Assembly (NCBI GenBank): GCA_947846985.1
Contig: CANTUZ010000014.1
Span: forward strand, 10,771,837 to 10,835,836
Length of the DNA: 64,000 nucleotides
From: Fratercula arctica
Lineage: Eukaryota; Chordata; Aves; Charadriiformes; Alcidae
Reading direction: 5' to 3'
The notes under the pieces were generated by a model that saw only the letters and a program-made list of their open reading frames with translations, searched no databases and was not told where the DNA came from. Made by a program: the position numbers and the translations under genes. Shown here one piece after another: positions 43,001-50,452 of this stretch (its first letter is position 1; the number at the start of each line of letters is the position of its first letter).

Positions 43001-44997
43001 AAGGCAGGGGCGTGGCTTAAGGGGAGGGGGCGTGGCCTAAGGGAGGGGGCGTGGCCTGAAGGGGGCCACTAACCCCATATAAGGGGGTTGGTTTGGATTG
43101 GGGGCGTGGCTTAGAGGGGAGGGGGCGTGGCCTCAGGGGGGGGCTTTAACCCCATTTAAGGCAGGGGCGTGGCTTAAGGGGAGGGGCGTGGCCTAAGGGA
43201 GGGGGCGTGGCCGGGGACCAGCCTCCTATGGGTGGCTATGGGGCGGGGCTTGAAAGGGAGGGGGCGTGGCCTAAGGGAGGGGGCGTGGCCTGAAGGGGGC
43301 CACTAACCCCATATAAGGGGGTTAGTTTGGATTGGGGGCGTGGCTTAGAGGGGAGGGGGCGTGGCCTCGGGGGGCTTTAACCCCATTTAAGGCAGGGGCA
43401 TGGCCTAAGGGAGGGGGCGGGGCTGAAAGGAGGCACTAACCCCATATAAGGGGGGGTGGCTTTGGGGGCGTGGTCTAAAGGGGAGGGGGGCGTGGCCTCG
43501 GGAAGGTCCCCGGGGGAGGGGCGCGGCCGGGGAGCACTAACCTTATATGGGGGTGGGGGGGGGGGCCCCTCAGGGGAGTGGGCGTGGCTTAAAGGGGCCA
43601 CTAACCCCATATAAGGGGCTTTGGGGGCGTGGCTTAAAGGGGGCGTGGCCAAGTGGGCGTGGCCTTGACCCCGCCCCCCCCCCCCCCCCCCCCAGCCAGC
43701 CAAGCTGACAGAGGCCTTCAAGTACTTCGTGCAGGGCATGGGCTACAGTGAGTACAGGCGGCGCTCATTAATATTCATGAGCTCATTAATATTCATGAGC
43801 GCATTAACAGCCCCCCGGGGGGAATTAACACCCCCCCCCCCCGAGAAATTAGCACTTTAGGGGGGGAAATCCCACCCGGGGGGGGGGGGGGCAATTAGTT
43901 GCCCTGCAGGGTAATTAAGACTCTTGGGGAGAGTAATTAATTACTCCTGGGTTAATTAGTGCAATGGGGGGGTTAATTAACTCCTCCTGGGGTCATTAAT
44001 TGTCTTTCCTGAGGGGTAAATCTGGCTTGGGGGGGGGTAATTAGCCCCCCCCCGGGGTTAATTAATGGCCCTGGGGGGTAATTAATGACCGGGGGGGGGT
44101 AATTAATGGCCCCGGGGGTAATTAATGACCTGGGGGGGGGAGTAATTAATTGCTCCGGGGGGTTAATTACCCCCCCCCAGTCCCCCACGTCCTGGACCGC
44201 AAGCGCAGCGTGGGGCCAGGTAGGGCGTGATGTCAGCAATGACGTCAGCGGTGATGTCACGCGTGAGGCCACACCCCCCACCCCTCCCATCACCTCCCCC
44301 CCCCCCCCCTCCGTGTGATGGCACCGCCCCTTTGTGAGGTCACGCGTGATGTCACAGGGTGCACGGGGCGTGGCCTGTGACCCCACACTAACCCCATCCA
44401 GGGTCGCCGGGGGGGCGTGGTCTGAGGGGGGGCGTGGCCTAGGGGGGGCTCCTCCCCTGCACTAACCCCATTGGGTGCTGCTTTGGGGGCGTGGCTCACT
44501 GTAAGGGGGCGTGGTCTAATAAAGGGGGCGTGTCCTGTGGCTCTGCACTAACCCCATTGGGGGCTCCGGGGAGGGGGGGGGCACCTGCCTTACGGCTTGG
44601 GGGCGTGGCCTAGGGGTTGTGGGCGGGGCTTTACGGGAAGGGGGCGTGGCTTCGGGGGCTGTTCCCTTGCATTAACCACACTGGGGGCGGGGCTTAAGGG
44701 AGGGGGCGTGACCTAAAGCGTGTGGGCGTGGCCTGGGGGGTTTCCCATGCATTAACCCCCATTGGGGGGGGGGGGGGGTTGCTGGGAGGGGGTGGGGCTT
44801 AAAAGGGGGCGGGGCTTGCGGGGCAGGGGGCGTGTCCCTGACCCCACGCCCTCCCGGCAGTGGCGGCGGCGGCCATGACACGCCTGTCCCGCTCCCGCAC
44901 CGCTTCCCTCTCCAGCTCCGCCTCGGGGGAGGGCGAGCGGGGCCGCAGCCGCACCCTCTCCCGGGGCAGCCTGGGGGGGGGCACCCCCGCCCCATAG
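25036..44997 (+). CDS. NDRG2: NDRG2, N-myc downstream-regulated gene 2, 15 exons
   Basis: NDRG proteins have an alpha/beta-hydrolase fold without a catalytic nucleophile and act in differentiation, stress and growth control. Exons: 25036-25074, 29627-29733, 31099-31219, 34989-35051, 35161-35221, 36725-36811, 38871-38927, 40068-40162, 41804-41848, 41939-41990, 42118-42165, 42248-42283, 43696-43747, 44181-44219 (cassette), 44861-44997. All are in phase once one extra C in exon 2 is discounted. The product is about 345 aa with the cassette or 332 without; human isoforms are 357/371. Diagnostic peptides are [61 protein letters not shown] and [14 protein letters not shown] (RxRTxS kinase site). 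PGMEEGAP and SRSRTAS favour NDRG2 over NDRG1, 3 or 4. The usual TMEVSC C terminus is absent. Confidence 0.93.
25080..27290. repeat. G-rich repeats in NDRG2 intron 1 (part 1)
   Basis: 25080-26150 consists of GGGGCAAAATTGGGGGATTTT and GGGGGGAAAAAGGGGCGTTT units. 26150-27290 drifts to GGGCAATTTTGGGGCAAAA. No exon found. Confidence 0.88.
27300..29610. repeat. (TTTTGGGGGG)-type array, NDRG2 intron 1 (part 2)
   Basis: About 2.3 kb of almost pure TTTTGGGGGG and TTTGGGGGGG runs with occasional GCATTTGGGG. It resembles ciliate-type T4G4 telomere repeats in composition only. Every few bases offer a G-quadruplex tract. Minus-strand frames of over 800 codons (Pro/Lys/Asn/Gln) are artefacts. Confidence 0.93.
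29627..29733 (+). CDS. NDRG2: NDRG2 exon 2, with apparent +1 frameshift
   Basis: Begins [19 protein letters not shown] and resumes one frame over at [12 protein letters not shown] (family: PAILTYHDVGLN). The two frames are separated by a run of nine C at 29686-29694; eight would restore alignment and length. Donor GTGAGT. Confidence 0.85.
29745..31075. repeat. Minisatellites in NDRG2 intron 2
   Basis: 29755-29990 is a ~93-bp unit duplicated (CACACATGGGGGTCCCAGAC). 30000-31075 has ~60-bp units of CCCATAGATGTGGGTCCAGC plus GGGGGTCCCTGGGTCTCCTC. The sense strand is C-rich. Confidence 0.9.
31099..31219 (+). CDS. NDRG2: NDRG2 exon 3
   Basis: Encodes [20 protein letters not shown], then [26 protein letters not shown] is the NDRG2-type signature. 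Donor GTGCGA. Confidence 0.92.
31225..31445. repeat. CCCCACTGATC repeats
   Basis: CCGCCCCACTGATCCCCC units just after the exon 3 donor. Confidence 0.85.
31450..34985. repeat. 3.5-kb satellite, TTGACCCCCAAGTTGGCCCCA, NDRG2 intron 3
   Basis: Near-perfect ~21-bp units (plus 12-bp TTGACCCCACTG spacers) fill the intron right up to the exon 4 acceptor. Unit order is itself repeated: 33000-33332 and 34293-34625 translate identically, a 1,293-bp period, and 32150-32444 is a closely related copy. Unit lengths are multiples of three and stop-free on the minus strand, giving frames of 1433, 1265 and 1159 codons that are not genes. Confidence 0.95.
34989..35051 (+). CDS. NDRG2: NDRG2 exon 4
   Basis: Encodes [20 protein letters not shown]. 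Donor GTGAGT, leaving AA for a split Asn. Confidence 0.93.
35161..35221 (+). CDS. NDRG2: NDRG2 exon 5
   Basis: Encodes [20 protein letters not shown], the region of the hydrolase nucleophile elbow, with Gly/Val in place of a catalytic Ser, as in all NDRGs. Confidence 0.93.
35225..36180. repeat. Five ~179-bp tandem units, NDRG2 intron 5
   Basis: Units containing GGGGTCTCTGAGGGGGGCTA start near 35298, 35478, 35656, 35834 and 36012. They are nearly identical and differ mainly in G-run length. Confidence 0.9.
36181..36715. repeat. G-rich repeats, end of NDRG2 intron 5
   Basis: Includes a ~180-bp duplication (GGGGTTGCTGTGGGGCTGGA at about 36373 and 36558). No exon. Confidence 0.75.
36725..36811 (+). 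CDS. NDRG2: NDRG2 exon 6
   Basis: Encodes [18 protein letters not shown], then [11 protein letters not shown], the most conserved NDRG block; exactly 29 codons. Confidence 0.95.
36815..38865. repeat. GGGTCCCTATGGGTCGCTGT array, NDRG2 intron 6
   Basis: About 2 kb of 12-15-bp units such as GGGTCCCTATGGGTCGCTGT and CCCATGGCTCTCTATGGGTC. No exon. Confidence 0.93.
38871..38927 (+). CDS. NDRG2: NDRG2 exon 7
   Basis: Encodes [19 protein letters not shown]; 19 codons, phase 0 at both ends. Confidence 0.94.
38930..40060. repeat. GGGTCACTTGTGGGTC array, NDRG2 intron 7
   Basis: ~16-bp units; a ~336-bp segment (from about 39033) is repeated from about 39368. Confidence 0.9.
40068..40162 (+). CDS. NDRG2: NDRG2 exon 8
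   Basis: Encodes [18 protein letters not shown] and LLWGMYN. It is more diverged and two residues shorter than human here. Donor GTACTG. Confidence 0.88.
40165..41760. repeat. ACTGGGAGGCACTGGGATGG array, NDRG2 intron 8
   Basis: About 1.6 kb of ACTGGGATGGACTGGGAGAG and related units, the sense-orientation counterpart of the array in PIP4P1 intron 3. Confidence 0.93.
41804..41848 (+). CDS. NDRG2: NDRG2 exon 9
   Basis: Encodes [14 protein letters not shown] after a split Ser; family RRDLNFERGG. Donor GTGAGT. Confidence 0.9.
41939..41990 (+). CDS. NDRG2: NDRG2 exon 10
   Basis: Encodes [17 protein letters not shown]; family CPVMLVVGDQAPHEDAV. Donor GTGAGT. Confidence 0.94.
42118..42165 (+). CDS. 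NDRG2: NDRG2 exon 11
   Basis: Encodes [16 protein letters not shown], near-identical to the family. 16 codons. Confidence 0.95.
42248..42283 (+). CDS. NDRG2: NDRG2 exon 12
   Basis: Encodes [12 protein letters not shown]; 12 codons. DR1-type motifs flank it on both sides. Confidence 0.93.
42420..43620. repeat. CArG-box/KLF-box tandem array, NDRG2 intron 12
   Basis: Degenerate ~150-200-bp units of GGGGGCGTGGCCTAAGGGAG, CACTAACCCCATATAAGGGG and CTTTAACCCCATTTAAGGC. Fifteen perfect CArG boxes, CC(A/T)6GG, start at 42428, 42505, 42585, 42659, 42716, 42787, 42856, 42917, 43075, 43152, 43309, 43383, 43442, 43541 and 43607. A 7-base-core near miss lies at 42994. GGGGCGTGGC (Sp/KLF-like) boxes occur between them. 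The repeat and motifs are directly visible; SRF binding is inference. Confidence 0.88.
43696..43747 (+). CDS. NDRG2: NDRG2 exon 13
   Basis: Encodes [17 protein letters not shown]; family [17 protein letters not shown]. It leaves one base (A) and has donor GTGAGT. Confidence 0.95.
43750..44175. other. TAATTA-rich NDRG2 intron 13
   Basis: GGGGGTAATTAATGGCC-like repeats and two copies of CATTAATATTCATGAGC near 43767. No exon. Confidence 0.7.
44181..44219 (+). CDS. NDRG2: NDRG2 exon 14, 39-nt cassette exon
   Basis: Encodes [13 protein letters not shown]. It is 39 nt with the same phase at both ends, so it can be skipped without frame change. Skipping joins A to TG and gives [16 protein letters not shown], the common NDRG2 form. 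The position equals the alternative exon of NDRG4 (AYLKDRRLSGGA). Confidence 0.75.
44225..44850. other. NDRG2 intron 14
   Basis: GGGGGCGTGGCCT-type repeats related to intron 12 continue here. An isolated AATAAA at 44518 is intronic. No other exon seen. Confidence 0.6.
44861..44997 (+). CDS. NDRG2: NDRG2 exon 15 (terminal)
   Basis: Encodes [20 protein letters not shown], then [18 protein letters not shown] and TAG at 44995-44997. The Akt/SGK-type RSRTAS motif is present. The conserved end GHTMEVSC is missing in all three frames of the following 100 bp, so the tail really ends early or the coding end has diverged. Confidence 0.9.
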
Positions 44998-46340
44998 ACC
45001 CCACCCCACTTTCTTTTTTTTGGGGGGGGGGGGGCCCCGACAGGAACCCCCAAAAAACACCCCCAGGAAGCCCCAAAACTACTCCAAGGGCCCCCCAAAT
45101 CCCCCAGGTCCCCCCCAAATCCATCCCCACCCCCCCCAAAAAACCCTGGGTTGCCCCAAAATCCACCCAAGACCCCCCAGAATCCCACCAAACCCCCCTG
45201 GGACCCCCCCCCCAAATCTACCCAGGACTCCCCCAAACCCCTTGGGGATGCCCCAAAAAAACCCCCAAATCCACCCAGGACACCCCCCCCCCCCCCCCCC
45301 CCGAATCCCCCAGGGACCCACAAAGTCCACCCAAGACACCCCAGAACTACACCCAGGACCCCCCGTGATGCCCCAAACCCCCGAGACCTCCCCCCAAAAT
45401 ACCCCCCAAACCTCCTGGCACCCCCTAATGCCCCCTCCGCACCCCCTCCCCTCACTTGGGACCCCCCCCCCGAAATACCTTGGGACCCCCCCAATCTCCT
45501 GCAGGACCCCCAACGTCCACCTGGGACCCCCCAGAATCCCCTCAGCCCCCCCCCCCGATCCCCCTATAGCCCTATGCCCCCCCTAGAGCACCCCAGGACC
45601 CCACAAAATCTCCCTCGACAACCCCTTCAAGCCCCCCCCATACCCTCTGGGACCCCCCCCCAATATCTCCCAGTGCCCCCCCTCAGCCCCCTAAAAATCC
45701 ACCTAACACACCCCCTGCACCCTCTGAGACCCCCCAGTTCCTCCTGGATCCCCCAAAACCTCCCCAGGATCCCCCCGTTCCTCCTCAGACACCCAGGACT
45801 CCCCTGAGACCCCCCCCCCAAGGATCCCCCAATTCCCCCTGACACCCCTCAGGATCCCCCCCCAGCCCACGGAGAGCCCCCCCCCCCACCCGAGCCCCTG
45901 GGACCCCCCCAATTCCTCCTCAGACCCCACCAGGACCCCCTGAGTCCTCCCCTGGACCCCTTGGGACCCCCTAAATTCCTCCTGACACCCCTCTGGACCC
46001 CCCCAGTACCCCCGAGACCCACCCAGGAGCCTCTGCGACCCTCTGAGATCCCCAATACCGCCCTGAGAGCCCCCCCCCCAGGAGCCCCCCAAGCGCCTCT
46101 GGGACCCCAATATCCACCTGAGACCCCCCCAATTCCTCCCGACATCCCTCAGGACGCCCCAGAGACCCGCCCAGGACCGCCCAAAACCCTGTGGGACCCC
46201 AGTAACCCTTGAGACCCCCTCCCAGGAGCCTCTGGTACCCTCTAGGATCCCCAATACCCCCCTGAGAACCTCCCCCCCAGGACCCCCCTAAGACCCCTCA
46301 GGGATCGCCTCCGCCCCCCCCCCCCCCCCAACCCCGCCTC
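44998..46340. repeat. C-rich degenerate repeats, NDRG2 3' UTR/flank
   Basis: ~27-30-bp units such as CCCCCCAAATCCACCCAGGA and CCTGAGACCCCCCCAATTCC. No coding sequence recognised. Confidence 0.8.
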
Positions 46341-46452
46341 AAGCTGCAACCTCCGACCCGCGCCGCCGCCGGAGCCACCTCCGACCCCGCACGGAGACCC
46401 CGTTACCGGCAGCAGAAGCGACTTTTAATCCCCCCCTCCCCCGCCAAAACCG

Positions 46453-46458
46453 AATAAA
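46453..46458 (+). terminator. Candidate NDRG2 poly(A) signal
   Basis: AATAAA lies 1.46 kb past the NDRG2 stop and is the first such hexamer on this strand after it. It sits at the edge of a CpG-rich segment, so a role as poly(A) signal is uncertain. Confidence 0.4.
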
Positions 46459-46479
46459 GCGGCGGCGCCGACGCAGTTC

Positions 46480-46740
46480 CCTCCGCTCCCGGCGGCGACT
46501 GCGGCCGCACTGCGCAGGCGCGGCTCCCTCCGCCTCTTGAAAGGGACTCAGCGCGCAGGCGCGGATCCCTCCGCCGCCTGACAGGGACTCATTGCGCAAA
46601 CCCCTCCGCGCCGCTCCCCGGCCCCGCCCCTCGGGGGGGCAGTGGTGTTGCGTCACGCGCGTGCGCAGCGCGTCGGGCGCGTGCGGGAGTCGGGGGGGGG
46701 CGGCGGCGCCATTTTAAGGGAGCGGCCGCCATTTTGTGGG
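46480..46740. promoter_or_regulatory. CpG-rich promoter-like segment, gene unknown
   Basis: NRF1-type motifs TGCGCAGGCGC (46511-46521) and GCGCAGGCGC (46553-46562) are followed by GCGTGCGCAG near 46660. Two YY1-type GCCATTTT motifs follow, one as GCCGCCATTTTG (46724-46735). These are typical of housekeeping promoters. On the minus strand an ATG at 46731 opens a 48-codon Arg/Pro-rich frame (MAAAPLKWRRR) that I do not recognise. It may serve an unannotated transcript in either direction. Confidence 0.55.
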
Positions 46741-47135
46741 GCAGCGTGGGCGAGTTGAGGGGGAAAATGGGCAAGTTGTGGGGAAAATGGGTAAATTAAG
46801 GGGAAAGTGGGCAAGTTGGGGGGAAAATGGGCGAGTTGGGGTCAAAGTGGGCAAATTGGGGAGCAAATGGGCAAGCTGGGGTGGAAGTAGGGAAGTTGAG
46901 GGGAAAGTGGGCAAGCTGGGGGAAAAATGGGCAAATTAAAGGTAAAGTGGGCAAGTTGGGGGGTAAGAAGGCAAGTTGAGGGGGAGAGTGGGCAAGTTGG
47001 AGGGCAGATGGGCAAATTAAGGGGCAAGTGGGCAACTTGCTGGTCAAAGTGGGTAAATTAAGGGCCAAGTGGGCAAGGTGGGGGGTAAAGTGGGCAAGTT
47101 GAGGGGGAAAATGGGCAAATTAAGGGGCAAGTTGG
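46741..47135. repeat. GTGGGCAAGTTGGGGGGAAA minisatellite
   Basis: About twenty 18-20-bp units, directly abutting the YY1 motifs and the following poly(A) signal. Confidence 0.9.
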
Positions 47136-47140
47136 GCCAC

Positions 47141-47146
47141 TTTATT
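47141..47146 (-). terminator. Poly(A) signal of the Ig receptor
   Basis: TTTATT on plus reads AATAAA on minus, about 100 bp after the TM exon. Confidence 0.55.
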
Positions 47147-48611
47147 GCCCTGGGGACTTGCCCGCGGGGGTTGCCACGGAGCCAGCAGCCGGGTTGTCCT
47201 CTCCTCCGCCCCACGGCGCCGTGGCTCCCGTCCCCACCCCACGGCTCACCTCGGCACCGGCGCCGTGGCCCCATGGCCAGTAGGAGCCCCAGGAGCCCTG
47301 CGGCACCGCTGGCCGCGCACCCGGCCACCACCGGGACCAACTGGAAGCCAACTGGGCAAGAGAAAGGCCACCAAAAGAGAAGGTAAGGCCACCACTTCTG
47401 CCCCACAAGTTGCCACCCCAGGCCACCTGCTGACCCCCAAGTTGGGGGCCCACCTGGTTTCAACCCTGTAGCCCCACCCCGCCTCCAAAATGGCCATTTC
47501 CCCCCCAGTTTCGGCTATAGGAAGGTGCCTGTGGGCAACTGTGGTCCTCCCCAGCTGGCCCCAAGGCTGTGCGGGCAATGGGAAGGTCGCCAAGGGCTTG
47601 GGAACCCCCTTGGTGGCCAGCAGGAGGGGGTGGGCCACGTCTGTGTCCTTCTGGTGGCCACCAGGAGATGCTGAGGCCACCACAAGATGGTGACGTGCCA
47701 CCATGTTTTTGTGGGAGCCACCAGGAGATGGTGGGCCACCTCTGTTTTCTTCTGGTGGCCACCAGGAGACAGTGACCCAACTCCATGTCCTTCTGGTGGC
47801 CACCACGAGGTGGTGACCGATCCCCAGCTCCTTCTGGGGGCCACCAGGAAGATGCTGAGGCCACCAGGAGATGGTGCGCCCCCTCCGTGTTCTTCTGGTG
47901 GCCACCAGGAGACAGTGACCCAACTCCATGTCCTTCTGGTGGCCACCACGAGGTGGTGACCGATCCCCAGCTCCTTCTGGGGGCCACCAGGAGATGCTGA
48001 GGCCACCAGGAGATGGTGACCCCCCTCCATGTTCTTCTGGTGGCCACCAGGAGACAGTGACCCAACTCCATGTCCTTCTGGTGGCCACCACGAGGTGGTG
48101 ATGGATCCCCAGCTCCTTCTGGGGGCCACCAGGAGATGCTGAGGCCACCAGGAGATGGTGACCCTCTCCATGTTCTTCTGGTGGCCACCAAGAGATGGTG
48201 GCCCATCTCCAGCTCCTTGTGGTGGCCACGGTGGTTGGTTCCCACCCTTTTTCACTTCCCATTTTCCCCAATTTTGGGTAATTTTGGGTGGGATTGTGTG
48301 GAAGTTCTCCAGACATACCTTCCACGGTGACCTGCAGGGCAGGGCTGAGGGGTGACAGCACCCAGGTCCCCCCCGCGTCCTCCTCCACCCGGCAGCAGAA
48401 CCTGCCCCCGAAGGCGGGGTGGGACACTGGATTTGGGCTGAAATCCCGGCGGTTTGGGGCTCCCAGTGGCGCAGCTGGGCGCTGTTGTGGTAGGAGCTGA
48501 AGCACAGGGGGAAGTGGCCCCGTGGCACGCGGCAGGTGAGGGCCAGGGGCTGCCCTGCCCCCACCACACCCCCGGGGGCCACAGCCTCCAGCTGCGGGGG
48601 TGGGGTGGCCT
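47142..48611 (-). CDS. Immunoglobulin-superfamily membrane receptor, partial, broken frame
   Basis: An Ig-like exon (48319-48611) and a transmembrane exon (47250-47351) join in phase across GT/AG sites: TVE-V-GFQLVPVVAGC. The Ig exon has the Cys of LTCRV and the second Cys region RFCCRVEED, as in Fc-receptor-like domains. The TM helix is followed by basic RRRCR. A stop then overlaps an AATAAA at 47141-47146 if the tail is read as KSPGQ. The Ig exon needs one extra C in GAGCCCCAAAC (near 48450) to stay open. No signal-peptide exon was found upstream. I cannot name the gene; a pseudogene is possible. Confidence 0.55.
47250..47351 (-). CDS. Transmembrane exon of the Ig receptor
   Basis: Encodes GFQLVPVVAGCAASGAAG, then LLGLLLAMGPRRRCR: one hydrophobic helix with a basic stop-transfer sequence. 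Acceptor TTGCCCAG, donor GTGAGC. Phase 1 in and out. Confidence 0.6.
47600..48240. repeat. GGTGGCCACCAGGAGATGGT repeats in Ig-receptor intron
   Basis: Units of ~25-30 bp grouped into a ~150-bp higher-order repeat, seen three times (AGTGACCCAACTCCATGTCC near 47770, 47915, 48055). Confidence 0.9.
48319..48611 (-). CDS. Ig-like domain exon with apparent -1 frameshift
   Basis: Acceptor CCCGCAG, donor GTATGT, 293 nt, the usual size of an Ig exon. First part: APGGVVGAGQPLALTCRV. Second part, one frame over: PAFGGRFCCRVEEDAGG, then LQVTVE. The shift falls in a short C run at about 48450. Confidence 0.6.
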
Positions 48612-48619
48612 CTGCGGGG

Positions 48620-49200
48620 CCGGGTTGGGGAGAAAACACCCAAAATCCACATTGGGGAGGTAAAAATGGAGATTTTTGGTTGGGGTGGGGGGAGAAGGTT
48701 GGGGAGGAACCGCCCAGTTGAGCCCAAAATGGGGGGGGTTTGGGATGGGGGGAGGAGGAACTGGCCCCTTGACCCCAAAGATGGCGGCGTTTGGGGAGGG
48801 TGACCCAGAAATGGTGGTTTTTCATCCCGATTGACCCACAAATGGCTAATTTTGAGGGTGGGGGAGGTGGGAGGAGGAGGAGGAACTGCCCAGTTGACCC
48901 AAAAATGGTGATTTTTGGCACGATTGACACAAAAATGGCGATTTTGGGTCTTGATTGGCCCAAAACTGGTTGGTGGCTGGTGGGGGGGGGGGGGGGGGGC
49001 AGGTTGAAGAGAAACCACCCAGTTGATCCAAAAATGGCCATTTTGGGCCTGAGTGACCCCAAAATAGCTCTTTTGAGGCCCGGTTGACCCAAGATGTTGA
49101 TTTTGGGGCTTGGTTGACCCCAGAATGGTGATGTTTGGTGGCTGGAGGCGGGGGGGAGGGGCAGGCTGAGGAGGTGGCTGTGATGCTGAGAAAAGTGTTG
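48620..49200. repeat. GACCCAAAAATGGTGATTTT repeats
   Basis: Degenerate ~50-bp units upstream of the Ig exon. No signal-peptide or further Ig exon recognised. Confidence 0.7.
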
Positions 49201-49204
49201 CTTT

Positions 49205-50020
49205 GTTTGATGCAGCAGAAAGGCCCCACCTGACCCTCAGGCCCTGGGAAGGCAGATCCTGCCCCTCACCTGTGGCTCAGGGCTCTTCCTGGGGCAGTGG
49301 GGGGTGAGGGGGAGCAAGGCCAAGTGTAGGGACACTGTGCAACACCTCCCGGCTTCCCCGTGCCGCGGAGGAGAGAAACCAAGTCCCCAGCCTCAAACTA
49401 GAGTTTCTTGGGGTGGGCCTCGGTGGCAGAGGCAACTGCCAGAGCCCAGGGGACGCAGGGCTTGGTGCCGTTGGGCTTTTCAGCCTTGCCAGAGCCCTGG
49501 GCCATCTCTGCTGCAGGCTGACCATCACTGTCCCACGCCTGCGCCTCTGTCCTTGCAGGCTGCAGACACCCCTGATGCTTTCCCACATCGCTCTCACCCC
49601 GGCATTTCCGTATCTGCACCGATGTCTCTCCGCTCTCACCGGCTGTTCCTTGTTCCCTGGTCACCAAGGTGCACATTCCCATGGTGAGAAGCTCGGAAAC
49701 AGCAAAGGAAAGGCCAAAGGAAGCCAACCTCGGAGCATGGAGGGAAGGGTAAAGAGAGATGGGCTCTTTGCATGGGAGGGTGCAAGGATGGTCAAGGGGA
49801 AGAACTTGTGAGTGGGCAAAGAGGGAAAAAGAGACAGAGAAGCACTGGAAAGGATCAGGGCTGTTGGGGGGGACCTGCCAAGCAGCCCTGCTTCTGAGCA
49901 CCTGTGCCTGGAGTGGGACAAGAAAGTCCCAGATCATCTGACCAGACTTTCTTCTTGACTTCCGTGGTCACCAGGACCCTGACTGATTTCCCTCCCCCCC
50001 TGAAGGAAAGATCTATGGTG
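49205..50020. other. Low-repeat sequence, no gene recognised
   Basis: Composition is ordinary (about 55 percent GC by eye) without tandem repeats. Short frames exist on both strands, but none shows a recognisable domain or good exon context. Confidence 0.4.
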
Positions 50021-50024
50021 GAGT

Positions 50025-50235
50025 GAAACGCAGAATCCTTCATGCTGGAAGGAAGCTGGGGAGGTCTCTAGGCCAAGCTCCTGCTCGCAGCAGGGTCAGC
50101 TGTGGGGTCAGACCAGGTTGCTCAGGGCTTCCTTCATTTTGGGCTTGGAAAGCTCCAAGGGTGGAGATGACACAAGCTCTCTGGGAAATCTCCTGCAGCG
50201 TTTGCCTGTCTTGAGAGGGAGAGAGTTTTGCTGCT
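50025..50235 (+). mobile_element. CR1-like LINE 3' fragment
   Basis: Contains GACCAGGTTGCTCAGGGCTT, then AGCTCCAAGGGTGGAGATGA and CTCTCTGGGAAATCTCCTGC, in the order seen in the 3' end of avian CR1 elements. Diverged and truncated. Confidence 0.7.
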
Positions 50236-50452
50236 TTGTTTCAGCTGATGCCGTTGGCCCTCATCCTCCCCTCAGGCCCAACCGTGAAGTGGTTTTTTGT
50301 TGTGGCATGTGCTGCTGCTGTTAGGGAAATCACCCAAACGCTGGAAGGACAATGGAAGGGTTCCCACCTCAGTGGCCCTGCTGTGAGCTGGTTCCTGTTT
50401 GCCCATTGTCTCAGTGTCACTGGGCAGGGTGTGGTGTAAAAGGTGCTGAGCA

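Noticed and set aside
42420..43620. Array of core promoters (TATA boxes)
   Set aside because: TATAAGG-like strings are present, but the invariant flanks CC and GG define CArG boxes better, and no initiator or start codon recurs with them.
44515..44525. NDRG2 poly(A) signal at an intronic AATAAA
   Set aside because: The conserved terminal exon 44861-44997 follows in phase, so this site is upstream of the coding end.
46339..46774. Arg-rich minus-strand proteins (105 and 61 codons) as confirmed genes
   Set aside because: They lie in a CpG-rich promoter-like segment and match no family I recognise; kept only as part of the promoter note.
49277..49937. Coding exons in the low-repeat segment
   Set aside because: Several 100-180-codon frames exist on both strands, but none shows a domain, signal peptide or paired splice sites.
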